DNA of 64,000 bases. Origin: Pseudomonas sp. Irchel 3A7. GTDB taxonomy: Bacteria > Pseudomonadota > Gammaproteobacteria > Pseudomonadales > Pseudomonadaceae. Shown one piece after another: positions 8,306-16,993 of the stretch. The position numbers and the translations under genes were made by a program. Position 1 is the first letter of the stretch; each line of letters begins with the position of its first letter. The stretch is from positions 186,001 through 250,000 of the forward strand of contig NZ_FYED01000006.1 of NCBI RefSeq assembly GCF_900187565.1, in the 5' to 3' direction. The notes below the pieces were generated by a model. It had not been told where the DNA came from. It saw only the letters and a program-made list of their open reading frames with translations, and made no database searches.

Positions 8306-9223
8306 TTACGCCAGGCTATCCGGATCCCCGAAGAACATCTGAATCCGCGAACGCAACCACCGCTCCCCCGGATCATTATCCTGGGACCCACGCCAGGCCA
8401 TGTGCAACTCAAAGCTTTGCACCGGCATCGGCGGATCCTCCGCCCGTACACCGCCCGCCGCCGTCAGCGCGTCGGCCGTGTAATCAGGCACGGTGGCAAC
8501 GATATCGGTTCCGCTCAACAACGTGCTCAACCCGTTGAACTGCGGCACGGCCAGTACCACGTGACGTTTGCGCCCCAGTTTTTCCAGCTCTTCATCTATA
8601 AAGCCGCTCAGGTCCCCGGCGAATGACACCAGCGCATGGGGGCGCGCGCAGAAGTCGTCCAGGCTCAGCGGCCCGGGCACGGTGTCGGCGCGCAGCAGTT
8701 TGGGCGAGCTGCGGCGCAGTACTTTGCGCTTGGCGTTCGCCGGCAGGTCGGTGGTGTAGCTGACGCCGATCGAGATCTCCCCCGATGCGAGCAAGCCCGG
8801 CATCAGGATGTAGTTGACCCGTCGCACCACCAGCACGATTCCCGGGGATTCGGCGCGCAGGCGCTTGAGCAGCATCGGCAGCAGGGCGAATTCGACGTCG
8901 TCCGACAGCCCGATGCGAAACACTGCGGTGCTGGTGGCCGGGTCGAATTCCGCCGCACGGCTGACGGCGGTGGAGATCGAATCCAGCGCCGGAGAGAGCA
9001 GGGCGAAGATCTCCACGGCGCGCGCGGACGGCTCCATGCTGCGGCCGGTACGCACGAACAACGGATCATCGAACAGGCCACGCAGGCGCGAGAGCGCCGC
9101 ACTGATGGCCGGCTGACCAAGGAACAATTTCTCCGCAGCGCGGGTCACACTGCGTTCGTGCATCAGGGTTTCGAATACGATCAACAGGTTCAGGTCGACA
9201 CGACGCAGGTCATTACGATTCAT
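8306..9223 (-). CDS. mexT: MexT, LysR-type activator of mexEF-oprN
   Basis: 305 aa from the ATG at 9223 (MNRNDLRRVDLNLLIVFETL) with AGGAC upstream. The N-terminal winged helix includes RSVTRAAEKLFLGQPAISAA, then the substrate-binding fold. The protein activates the mexEF-oprN operon and mexS in related species. The frame stays open upstream to an ATG at 9406, adding 61 residues with a hydrophobic stretch (VIFLLAIVLIWPL). I take that as non-coding because LysR proteins start just before the helix-turn-helix. The last codons form one copy of the 17-bp repeat shared with 7362-7378. It is divergent from mexS. Confidence 0.92.
   Translation of the reverse strand: MNRNDLRRVDLNLLIVFETLMHERSVTRAAEKLFLGQPAISAALSRLRGLFDDPLFVRTGRSMEPSARAVEIFALLSPALDSISTAVSRAAEFDPATSTAVFRIGLSDDVEFALLPMLLKRLRAESPGIVLVVRRVNYILMPGLLASGEISIGVSYTTDLPANAKRKVLRRSSPKLLRADTVPGPLSLDDFCARPHALVSFAGDLSGFIDEELEKLGRKRHVVLAVPQFNGLSTLLSGTDIVATVPDYTADALTAAGGVRAEDPPMPVQSFELHMAWRGSQDNDPGERWLRSRIQMFFGDPDSLA
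8313..8329. repeat. 17-bp direct repeat, right copy, inside the mexT 3' end
   Basis: AGGCTATCCGGATCCCC, read on the minus strand, encodes part of the mexT C-terminus (GDPDSLA). It is identical to 7362-7378. Together the two copies bound the fic-yhfG module. Confidence 0.8.
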
Positions 9224-9411
9224 CTGGAGTCCTGGCAGAGTCAGCAAACTTGACGTGAGCGGCCATATGAGAACAATGGCCAGCAGGAATATTACGGGGA
9301 AAGGCTGGTACTCTGCACCGAGTAATTCAGTTTTCCTACAAATGCTGCTTCGGTTTCTGACGACATTTGACGATGTTGCCGCTGCTGCGGAATCAATGAC
9401 AGGCATGTCGA

Positions 9412-9433
9412 CTATTAATAGCCACTGATAGTG
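9412..9433. promoter_or_regulatory. Paired palindromes in the mexT-mexS intergenic region
   Basis: Two adjacent dyads, CTATTAATAG (9412-9421) and CACTGATAGTG (9423-9433), lie between divergent mexT and mexS, with GTCGAC overlapping on the left at 9407-9412. The GTCGAC core resembles the GTCGAT core of nod-box-like MexT sites, but the flanks do not fit fully. This is probably the control region of mexS and possibly mexT. Confidence 0.35.
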
Positions 9434-9492
9434 TTGGGTTGAAAGCCCAGCTAGAGTTCATGGCATTAGAGGTTTATTTGGCGAGGTTTGCG

Positions 9493-10515
9493 ATGTCCCG
9501 CACGATCCGTTTTCACAAGTTTGGTCCAGCCGAGGTGCTCAAATGCGAAGAGCATGCGGCAGCTTTGCCTGCACCGGGTGAAGTGCAGGTGCGCGTCGAA
9601 GCCATTGGCATCAGCTGGTACGACATTCTCTGGCGCCAGAACCTGGCTTCCTCCCATGCTCGCCTGCCTTCTGGCCTGGGCCAGGAAATGGCCGGTGTCG
9701 TCACCGCCGTCGGGGAGGGTGTCGACGACCTGGCTGTCGGTGACAAGGTCGCCAGCTTCCCGGCCGAGAGTCCGAACGACTATCCGGTCTACGGCGAACA
9801 GATCGTTCTGCCACGCTCGTCGCTGACTCGCTACCCGGACGTGCTTAGCTCGATCGAAGCCAGCGTGCATTACACGCCGCTGCTGATCGCCTATTTCGCC
9901 TACGTCGATCTGGCGCGGGTCAAACCCGGGCAATTTGCCCTGGTCACCGACGCCAGCCACTGCGCCGGCCCATCGTTCGTACAGCTGGGCAAAGCCTTGG
10001 GTGTACGGGTGATTGCCGCGACCAAGACGGCGGAGGAGCGTGAGTATCTGCTGTCGCTGGGGGCGGAGAAGGTCATCGTCACCGAAGAAGAAGATCTGCT
10101 GATGCGGATCAACAAGATCACCGACAATCGCGGCGTGGACGTGGTGTTCGATGGTCTGGGCGGACCGCAGATGTCGCTGCTCGGCGATGTGCTGGCACCG
10201 CGCGGCAGTCTGGTCCTGTACGGCCTGCAAGGCGGCAACCAGACGCCATTCCCGGCCTGCGCGGCGTTCCAGAAGAACATTCAGTTCTTTGTGCACTGCA
10301 TCGGCAACTTCACCGGCAAGCCGGAACTGGGCATCATCCAGGATCAGGTCGCGCTGCAACGTGCCTTGCGTGACATCAACCAGTTGACCGCCGACCGCGT
10401 TCTGCTGCCGCTCAAGACCCGGGTCTTCCCGTTTGCCGAGTTTGTCGAAGCGCATCGCTACATGGGCGAATGCCCTTGCCGTGAACGGGTCGCCCTGCAG
10501 GTCGAACCCGCCTGA
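9493..10515 (+). CDS. mexS: MexS, NADPH:quinone oxidoreductase-like regulator of MexT
   Basis: 340 aa, a zinc-free medium-chain dehydrogenase/quinone reductase. The start is the ATG at 9493 (MSRTIRFHKFGPAEVL) with GCGAGG upstream; an in-frame TTG at 9439 is less likely. The GroES-like half holds GQEMAGVVTAVGEGVDDLAV. The cofactor half has DASHCAGPSFVQLGKALG in place of the usual glycine-rich GAAGGVG loop. In P. aeruginosa, loss of MexS turns on MexT and the pump, probably through build-up of toxic electrophiles. Divergence from mexT and a strong terminator after it support this identity. Confidence 0.92.
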   Translation: MSRTIRFHKFGPAEVLKCEEHAAALPAPGEVQVRVEAIGISWYDILWRQNLASSHARLPSGLGQEMAGVVTAVGEGVDDLAVGDKVASFPAESPNDYPVYGEQIVLPRSSLTRYPDVLSSIEASVHYTPLLIAYFAYVDLARVKPGQFALVTDASHCAGPSFVQLGKALGVRVIAATKTAEEREYLLSLGAEKVIVTEEEDLLMRINKITDNRGVDVVFDGLGGPQMSLLGDVLAPRGSLVLYGLQGGNQTPFPACAAFQKNIQFFVHCIGNFTGKPELGIIQDQVALQRALRDINQLTADRVLLPLKTRVFPFAEFVEAHRYMGECPCRERVALQVEPA

Positions 10516-10539
10516 CCGAGCTTCAACTTCCCCTTAAAG

Positions 10540-10567
10540 AGTCCGTGCCCCCACGGACTTTTTTTTC
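10540..10567 (+). terminator. Rho-independent terminator of mexS
   Basis: AGTCCGTG, a CCCC loop and CACGGACT are followed by a run of eight T residues, 25 bp after the mexS stop codon. Confidence 0.93.
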
Positions 10568-11088
10568 ATCACTTTCCTGCACCCGACATCCCGTTGACCT
10601 GTCGATGGGGCCGTTCAGCAACTGAACTGGTTTTTGCGCTCGATCTGTAGCTTCTATTCAGCAACTAAGGCCTGATAATTGGATGATTACTTTCATCTCA
10701 AGGAACGAGTCATGGACGGGTATCGGACCGATACTTTTCAATGCGCTGTACGGCTGTCTACTCAAAATAAAGCGCACTTTTATGTAGTTGCAGAACAGTT
10801 GTTGGCAACTTCTTTCTCTATTTTCTGTATTAAACATCTGTGGGACTCTGTAGGGCGTTTCCTAGGATGTTGCCTATCGAAGCAACAAACCCTTAAGCCC
10901 GGGCTTTTGAGCCGTCCACGGGTGTTCAAAGGTGTCTGCACCCTTTCAGAACCTGAAATGCCGAGCTGAAAATTTCAGTGTTAGCATTCGGCAATAAATC
11001 CACTCATCCAATCATTTCAGGCCATTCCCTGCGCTGTGCGTGCAGTTGTTTGTGCAGTATCGAACTTACGAGCATCAGGTAAATAAAG
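10568..11088. other. 520-bp intergenic region, no convincing gene
   Basis: This stretch is lower in GC than its surroundings. An open frame at 10679-10969 (96 aa) has no family resemblance and no good ribosome binding site, so I do not call it. The region probably holds the promoter of the gene at 11089, which has AGGTAA nine bases before its ATG. No REP element or clear hairpin was seen. Confidence 0.6.
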
Positions 11089-12579
11089 ATGACCAACATT
11101 CATGATCAAGCGATGAACTATGTCTATCAACAAGTACTGCAACGATTGCTGGGTTTCTTGTCCCGCGCCGAACGCACGGCACTGCAGTTGTTGATTCAAC
11201 GCTTGGGGGTGGCCGCCGGGGGCATGGAGCAGATAGGCGACTTCAAAGTGCTGGCGATCCAGTCAGGTTCCCGTGACAGTTGCTACACCCTGGCGTTGCT
11301 GCGTGCCGCGCAACTGACCATCGCCAGCCGGGCGCCGGCGACGTTTCAGTTACGGGTGGCGACGTTACGCTTGAACGGCAGTAACCCGACGGCGCTGGAA
11401 AACATCCATCGCACCTGCAACGCGTTATTCATCTATGACGATCCACGGGTTGAAGTGCTCATGGCCGATAACCGGGAAGTATTGCCATTTGACCATGCGG
11501 CGCCGATTTCTCCGGCCGGGCGTGAATCCAATCGGACCAATCTGTTGATGCTGGGGCATCGCCGGGCGTTGGACGGACCGCTTGATCTGTGGGATGACGG
11601 TTATCTGGCCACCGGGGAGTTCCATGGGCAAATCGCCCGCTGGAACCATGGTGTCGATGCCTTGGTGAGCAGCGATACACCTCGTCGGCAAAAGCAATTC
11701 ATGGAGGGTTTGAAGCGCGCAGCCGTCAAGGCTGGACTTGAGGTTTCGGAGCATCACGAGCCGGGTTATGCCGGTTTGTTCGCGCTGCTCGATGAACTGG
11801 GCAGCGCAGACTACCAGCGGTTTTACACCGAGGACGACCAGCAATCCTGGCGTCCGGCCGAACAGTTCGAAACCTGCCGCCGCACAACGTTTATCGATAT
11901 CCACGACATGCTGGTAAGCAATCTGGAGGAGCGTTGGCCGTTGCTTACCGAATTTCTCGGATTCCAGGCAGACGAACTGGCGGCGCAGCTCAGCGACAAC
12001 GAATACGTCAGCCTTCCGGTCTCGGCACACCTGCGCGGGCTGCAAGCCTGCTTCGTACACGGTCGCAGCTACGAGGGGGGTGTCGCCGAATATCTGCAAC
12101 GAGCCTTGGTGATGATGCGCCGCAAGCACCTGCCGGAGCGCTTGTGCGAATTGGCGGAGCAGGTATTCGGCAATCCGGCGACGCTGGCGGACCTGCGCGC
12201 TCGGGCCGCGACCGAGGCGCAACGCAGTCTGGGTCTTAGCGAGGCGCAAATGGTGTGTCTGTTGTTTGCCCCTTTTGGTGACAATGCCGCAACACTCGAG
12301 CGTTTTCTGCGCCAATGCCACCCCGGCATGCTGGTGGCCATGCCGGAATTGCACCGGGCCATGCAGGGGCAGCCGGCCGCGGATCAGGTCATGCAATGGA
12401 TGGTCGATGTCAGCGGTTTGCCGGTCAGTCTCATCGGCAAGCTCTATCGCATGGGACCGCTGCCTGCAAATGAGAACAGGGCCGCTGAATCGGCGACCGA
12501 TGATCCGGACGTTGAGGGCGAAGCCGACGAGGGCAAGGTAAACACCTCGATGACGGATGAAGGGTTGGCAGGTCGTTGA
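11089..12579 (+). CDS. Unrecognised 496-aa protein, partner of a MocR-type regulator
   Basis: I do not recognise this protein. It begins MTNIHDQAMNYVYQQVLQRL. It has no signal peptide or membrane segment and is predicted to be a soluble, mostly helical cytoplasmic protein. The N-terminal third includes ALQLLIQRLGVAAGGMEQIG and FKVLAIQSGSRDSCYTLALL; the middle has LFIYDDPRVEVLMADNREVL, which could be alpha/beta. The last ~35 residues are acidic and low in complexity (ATDDPDVEGEADEGK). A MocR-like regulator follows 58 bp downstream on the same strand, so the two may form one unit. Codon use is like that of the neighbours. Confidence 0.85.
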   Translation: MTNIHDQAMNYVYQQVLQRLLGFLSRAERTALQLLIQRLGVAAGGMEQIGDFKVLAIQSGSRDSCYTLALLRAAQLTIASRAPATFQLRVATLRLNGSNPTALENIHRTCNALFIYDDPRVEVLMADNREVLPFDHAAPISPAGRESNRTNLLMLGHRRALDGPLDLWDDGYLATGEFHGQIARWNHGVDALVSSDTPRRQKQFMEGLKRAAVKAGLEVSEHHEPGYAGLFALLDELGSADYQRFYTEDDQQSWRPAEQFETCRRTTFIDIHDMLVSNLEERWPLLTEFLGFQADELAAQLSDNEYVSLPVSAHLRGLQACFVHGRSYEGGVAEYLQRALVMMRRKHLPERLCELAEQVFGNPATLADLRARAATEAQRSLGLSEAQMVCLLFAPFGDNAATLERFLRQCHPGMLVAMPELHRAMQGQPAADQVMQWMVDVSGLPVSLIGKLYRMGPLPANENRAAESATDDPDVEGEADEGKVNTSMTDEGLAGR

Positions 12580-12601
12580 AAGTGCATGGATTGACAGCCC
12601 C

Positions 12602-12622
12602 GCGTGACCTGGCTTGTCACGC
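12602..12622 (+). promoter_or_regulatory. Hairpin just upstream of the MocR-type gene
   Basis: GCGTGAC, a CTGGCTT loop and GTCACGC form a perfect 7-bp stem ending 15 bases before the ATG at 12638. No Shine-Dalgarno sequence is visible between stem and start. It could be an operator dyad or an RNA element limiting translation. No T run follows, so a terminator is unlikely. Confidence 0.4.
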
Positions 12623-12637
12623 CCACGGTCCCTTGCC

Positions 12638-14038
12638 ATGAAAGGCCCCCGTGAAACCGACTTCGCCTACCAGGCGGTATACCGTTACCTGATCAGCCTG
12701 ATCGGCGAAACCGCCAGCGATGAACACCTGCGCTTGCCGTCCTTGCGCCAACTGGCCGAGCGCCTGAACGTGTCGATCTCGACCATCCAGTACGCGTACT
12801 CTCTACTGGAGAAAGAAGGGCGGGTGTATTCGGTGGCCAAGTCTGGCTACTACGCGCTGCCGACGCCGTCCATCGGCAGGCTCTACAGTGGTAACGACTT
12901 GCTCGAAAGCGTCTATATCAACGCTCGTCGCCCTGGAATGCTGGTGTTGAGTAGCGATGACCCGGCATTGTTGCAGCCGATCGACAGTCCATTGCTGTTG
13001 CTGGAAAGAGAGCTGTTGCGCCAGTACCCGCGCCAGCCGCAACCGAATTCGCAGCCCTGCGGTGAGCTCGAGCTACGCATGGCGCTGGCCGCACGCTACA
13101 CCACCTCACCTGTCCGCTGCTGGCATGCCGATGACGTCTACATCGGTGCGGATCTTCGCGGTGTGCTGGAAATTCTGATGGCCGTGCTGTGCCTCAAGGA
13201 TGCTGCTGTGGTGGTGGAGTCGCCTTGTGATTGGGCGATATTGCGCTTGTTCCAGGCCGCGGGTGTGCGGGTGATCGAATGGCCCTTGCTGGCCAATGGA
13301 AGCCTGCACCACGAACGCCTCAAGGAGTTGCTGGAAAACGAACCGGTGCGTCTGGTGATGGTTTCATCCGGGTTGAACATGCCCCGTGGCAGCCGTGCAC
13401 CGGACGACAACCGACAAGCCGTCGCGCAATTGCTGGAGCGTCATGACTGTTGGGTACTGGAAAACGATTGTTACGGTGAGCTTGATTTCGAGCCCGACGG
13501 ACTGCGGTTTCGCGATCTGCTGGCCCCGGAACGGCTGATGGTGTTTTCCACATTTGAGAAAATCATCGGGCCGGAAGCCCCCTACGGCTATCTGCTCTCG
13601 CGCCATTTGGGCGCCGCGTTGCAACGGCAGTTTCTGCTGCGCGCCTTCCGCCTGTCACCGATTCGCCAGAAAGCCATTGCCCGCCTGTACAGCAACGGGC
13701 GCATCGATCAGCACTTGCAGTTGTTGCGACGCCGGCTCAAGGACAGCAAGGTGCAGATGATCCAGCTGCTGTGCGAGCGACTGGGTGATGCCCTGCAATT
13801 CGTCGAGCCTGAAGGTGGCGCAACCGTCTGGGTGCGTTCGATGCGCCGGGTCGATGTACGCCAGGTGTTCCAGCGCCTGCTCAAGCATCAGGTGGTGATT
13901 GCGCCGGGAGAACTGTTCAGTCTCCAGGGCCTGCATACGCAGCACCTGCGCTTGAGTCACAGCGTCGGCAGCGATCATGACCTGGCCACCGCACTGAGCT
14001 TGTTGGGGGATGCGTTGCGCCGCGAGTCGATCGACTGA
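12638..14038 (+). CDS. MocR-type regulator: GntR winged helix fused to aminotransferase-like domain
   Basis: 466 aa from the ATG at 12638; a TTG at 12614 would add eight residues. Residues ~5-75 are a GntR winged helix (RLPSLRQLAERLNVSISTIQ). The remainder is a fold-type I aminotransferase domain. The PLP-binding Lys appears kept as Lys308 in FSTFEKIIGPEAPYGYLLS, where most MocR proteins read SFSKTLAPGLRLGY. The usual Asp-Tyr loop is ENDCYGELDFE, and the late Arg is present in LRLSHSVGS. These changes suggest an atypical ligand pocket. It probably controls itself and the upstream gene. The domain call is firm, the regulon unknown. Confidence 0.9.
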   Translation: MKGPRETDFAYQAVYRYLISLIGETASDEHLRLPSLRQLAERLNVSISTIQYAYSLLEKEGRVYSVAKSGYYALPTPSIGRLYSGNDLLESVYINARRPGMLVLSSDDPALLQPIDSPLLLLERELLRQYPRQPQPNSQPCGELELRMALAARYTTSPVRCWHADDVYIGADLRGVLEILMAVLCLKDAAVVVESPCDWAILRLFQAAGVRVIEWPLLANGSLHHERLKELLENEPVRLVMVSSGLNMPRGSRAPDDNRQAVAQLLERHDCWVLENDCYGELDFEPDGLRFRDLLAPERLMVFSTFEKIIGPEAPYGYLLSRHLGAALQRQFLLRAFRLSPIRQKAIARLYSNGRIDQHLQLLRRRLKDSKVQMIQLLCERLGDALQFVEPEGGATVWVRSMRRVDVRQVFQRLLKHQVVIAPGELFSLQGLHTQHLRLSHSVGSDHDLATALSLLGDALRRESID

Positions 14039-14163
14039 GCAGGGTAGTTCGGGATTTATAACATGGCGGGTGGGCAGGGCCGGGATCGATAACGTCGCGC
14101 CGCGGTCAAACTGCCAGTAAACTGCGTTCCAATTCCTGAACCACTCTATTCCAGAGGTTTTGC

Positions 14164-15810
14164 ATGACACTCAGTCATTTTGCGGGTAAACCGGCACCGG
14201 CAGAATTGTTGGTCGACATCCCGCGACTGGTAACGGCGTATTACACCGGCCAGCCTGATGCCGCCATCTCGACCCAGCGCGTGGCGTTCGGCACGTCCGG
14301 GCACCGAGGCAGCTCCTTCGACCTGAGTTTCAACGAATGGCACGTGCTGGCGATCAGTCAGGCGATCTGCCTGTATCGCGAAGCCCAGGGCATTGACGGT
14401 CCGCTGTTCGTCGGCATCGACACCCATGCGCTGTCCACGCCGGCCGGCGCCAGCGCCCTGGAAGTGCTGGCCGCCAATGGCGTGACGGTGATGATCGCCG
14501 AAGGCGACGAATACACGCCGACGCCGGCCATTTCCCACGCGATTCTTTGCTATAACCGCGGACGCACCTCGGGCCTGGCCGACGGCATCGTCATTACGCC
14601 GTCCCACAACCCGCCGCAAAGTGGTGGCTACAAGTACAACCCTACCAACGGTGGCCCGGCCGATACCCACATCACCAAGTGGATCGAAGCCAAGGCCAAC
14701 GAACTGCTGGCCAACAAGCTTGCGGGCGTCAAACGCATCAGCTATGAGCAGGCGCTGAAGGCCAGAACCACCCATCGTCACGACTACGTGAACACCTACG
14801 TCGCCGACCTGATCAACGTGATCGATTTCGATGCGATCCGCGATGCCAAGCTGCGTCTGGGTGTCGATCCGCTGGGTGGAGCAGGGGTGCGCTACTGGTC
14901 GGCGATTGCCGAGCATTACCGCCTGGATCTGGACGTGGTGAACAAGCAGGTTGATTCGACCTTCCGCTTCATGACCGTCGACTGGGATGGCCAGATTCGC
15001 ATGGACCCGTCGTCCACTCACGCCATGCAAGGCCTGATCGGCCTCAAAGAGCGCTTCGACGTGGCGTTTGCCTGCGACCCGGATCACGACCGTCACGGTA
15101 TTGTCACCCCATCCGGCGGCTTGCTGGCGCCGAACAACTACCTCGCAGTCTCTATCGATTACCTGTTCCAGAACCGTCCGCACTGGCGCGCCGATGCGGC
15201 CGTGGGCAAAACCGTGGTCAGCAGCGGCCTGATCGATCGCGTGGCCAAGCGCCTGGGTCGTCGCCTGTACGAAGTACCGGTTGGCTTCAAGTGGTTTGCC
15301 GATGGCCTGTTCGACGGCTCCCTGGGCTTTGGTGGCGAAGAAAGCGCCGGTGCATCGTTCCTGCGCAAGGACGGTGGTGTCTGGAGTACCGACAAGGACG
15401 GCCTGATCCCGGCGCTGCTGGCAGCCGAAATGACCGCCCGCACCGGTCGTGACCCTAGCCAGGCCTATCGTGCCTTGACCGATGAGCTGGGCGAACCGTT
15501 CTCGGTGCGCGTCGACGCCAAGGCCAATCCAGAGCAGAAAGCCCTGCTGAGCAAGCTGTCGCCAGCGCAAGTCACCTCGACCGAACTGGCGGGTGAGGCG
15601 ATCCAGAGCATCCTCAGCCACGCGCCGGGTAACGACCAGGCGATTGGCGGCCTGAAGGTCATGACCGAAAACGGCTGGTTCGCGGCGCGTCCGTCGGGTA
15701 CCGAGGATATCTACAAGATCTATGCGGAAAGCTTTGTCAGTGATGCGCATCTCAAGCAGTTGGTGGCGGAAGCCCAAACCCTTGTGGATGGCGCGATTTC
15801 CGCGAAATAA
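14164..15810 (+). CDS. pgm: Phosphoglucomutase (alpha-D-glucose phosphate-specific)
   Basis: 548 aa, full length. It interconverts glucose 1-phosphate and glucose 6-phosphate in the cytoplasm, feeding glycogen, trehalose and envelope sugar synthesis. The phosphoserine loop is [15 protein letters not shown], the metal loop CDPDHDRHG, the sugar-binding loop GGEESAGAS, and the phosphate-binding C-terminus [12 protein letters not shown]. The start ATG has AGAGG upstream. It is a lone gene, ending before a palindromic repeat pair and a bidirectional terminator. A 543-aa antisense open frame is a coding shadow. Confidence 0.97.
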   Translation: MTLSHFAGKPAPAELLVDIPRLVTAYYTGQPDAAISTQRVAFGTSGHRGSSFDLSFNEWHVLAISQAICLYREAQGIDGPLFVGIDTHALSTPAGASALEVLAANGVTVMIAEGDEYTPTPAISHAILCYNRGRTSGLADGIVITPSHNPPQSGGYKYNPTNGGPADTHITKWIEAKANELLANKLAGVKRISYEQALKARTTHRHDYVNTYVADLINVIDFDAIRDAKLRLGVDPLGGAGVRYWSAIAEHYRLDLDVVNKQVDSTFRFMTVDWDGQIRMDPSSTHAMQGLIGLKERFDVAFACDPDHDRHGIVTPSGGLLAPNNYLAVSIDYLFQNRPHWRADAAVGKTVVSSGLIDRVAKRLGRRLYEVPVGFKWFADGLFDGSLGFGGEESAGASFLRKDGGVWSTDKDGLIPALLAAEMTARTGRDPSQAYRALTDELGEPFSVRVDAKANPEQKALLSKLSPAQVTSTELAGEAIQSILSHAPGNDQAIGGLKVMTENGWFAARPSGTEDIYKIYAESFVSDAHLKQLVAEAQTLVDGAISAK

Positions 15811-15820
15811 GTGACGGCCC

Positions 15821-15952
15821 TGTGGCGAGGGGATTTATCCCCGTTCGGCTGCGTAGCAGTCGTAAATCTGCAGACGCGGTGTATCAGAAGAACTGCATTT
15901 GCCGGGTTTGGGGTCGCTTCGCAACCCAACGGGGATAAATCCCCTCGCCACA
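15821..15952. repeat. Inverted pair of a second palindromic repeat family
   Basis: TGTGGCGAGGGGATTTATCC at 15821 and its complement ending at 15952 (GGATAAATCCCCTCGCCACA) face each other across about 85 bp. The core GGGGATTTATCCCC is itself a palindrome. This family differs from the AGCGAGCCTGCTCGC elements elsewhere in the window and appears only here. It lies between pgm and its terminator. Confidence 0.9.
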
Positions 15953-15964
15953 AAGGGCTTGACG

Positions 15965-16002
15965 AAAAAAAAGGGGTGACCAATTTGGTCGCCCCTTTTT
16001 TG
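15965..16002. terminator. Bidirectional terminator between pgm and the pirin gene
   Basis: An A-run, the stem AGGGGTGACC with loop AATT, GGTCGCCCCT and a T-run make a hairpin usable in both directions. It serves convergent pgm and the pirin gene, whose stop lies 17 bp further on. Confidence 0.92.
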
Positions 16003-16018
16003 GCCCGGCTTTACCGGA

Positions 16019-16714
16019 TCAAGCCAGATCCACCAACACGATTTCACTGTCCTCGATCGCCGTTACTCGCAGCACCTGCTCCTGGGCTACCGCAACACCG
16101 TCTCGAGCTTGTGCACGCAAGCCATTGACTTCAATGATACCGGTCGCGGGTACCAGGTACGCACGACGGCCAGCGTCCAGATGATATTCGGCGGTTTCCC
16201 CAGCCTTCAGATTCGCCGCCACCAGCCGCGCGTCGGCGCGAATACGCAGGCTTTGATCGTCGCCCGACTTGCCGCTGGCCAGGGTCACAAAACCTTCGCG
16301 CTGGCCTTTGGGGAAGGGTTTGGCGCCCCAGGACGGTGCCAGGCCGGATTCGTTGGGAATGATCCAGATCTGGAAAATCTTGGTCGGCGTCGCTTCCAGG
16401 TTGTATTCGCTGTGGGCGATGCCGGTGCCGGCACTCATGACCTGAACGTCACCCGCTTCGGTGCGGCCCTTGTTGCCAAGGTTGTCCTGATGGCTGATGG
16501 CGCCTTCACGCACATAGGTAATGATTTCCATGTCCCGGTGAGGGTGTTGCGGGAAACCGGTACCAGGGGCGATCACGTCGTCGTTCCACACCCGCAGGTT
16601 GCCCCAGTTCATACGCTGGGGGTCGTAGTACTCGGCGAACGAAAAGTGGTGATGGGCATCCAACCAGCCGTGGTGTGCGCCACCGAGCGAGTTGAAAGGT
16701 CTGAGTTCAAGCAT
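16019..16714 (-). CDS. Pirin-family protein (bicupin, quercetinase-like)
   Basis: 231 aa from the ATG at 16714, which has AGGAGA seven bases upstream; a longer frame to 16747 lacks support. Pirins are two-cupin proteins that bind a metal and in bacteria may act as quercetin 2,3-dioxygenases or modulators of metabolic enzymes. Metal ligands are visible in FPQHPHRDMEIITYV (two His) and GTGIAHSEYN (His, Glu). The substrate cannot be told from sequence. It stands alone, converging on pgm. Confidence 0.93.
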   Translation of the reverse strand: MLELRPFNSLGGAHHGWLDAHHHFSFAEYYDPQRMNWGNLRVWNDDVIAPGTGFPQHPHRDMEIITYVREGAISHQDNLGNKGRTEAGDVQVMSAGTGIAHSEYNLEATPTKIFQIWIIPNESGLAPSWGAKPFPKGQREGFVTLASGKSGDDQSLRIRADARLVAANLKAGETAEYHLDAGRRAYLVPATGIIEVNGLRAQARDGVAVAQEQVLRVTAIEDSEIVLVDLA

Positions 16715-16993
16715 GATCGTCTCCTGGAAAGGTTCGCCATGGGGCAAGGCGCCTGGGCCATGAAGCGAGACCGGTGGTTGATGACGGGCATCATCCTTCA
16801 GCCAACAATCGATAAAAAGCGTAAAAAATGCCTCATAACTATCGGATTGTTTGATGTGAAGTCATCTCGAAACACTCTCATCCAGCTTTCACTTCAACGC
16901 ATAAGCCAATGAGTCATAAGCATTTCACTAGAACTCAAAGGCAAATGCAGACACCATAGCCTTCAACAGCCTCACACCCTGGAGTCCGTCCGC

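Noticed and set aside
10679..10969. 96-aa open frame after mexS
   Set aside because: No family pattern, poor ribosome binding site, low-GC surroundings; probably chance.
14146..15777. 543-aa antisense open frame opposite pgm
   Set aside because: Mirror of a high-GC gene; composition rich in Gly, Arg, Val and His, with no start signal or known domain. The same applies to long antisense frames opposite mexF, mexE and fdnG.
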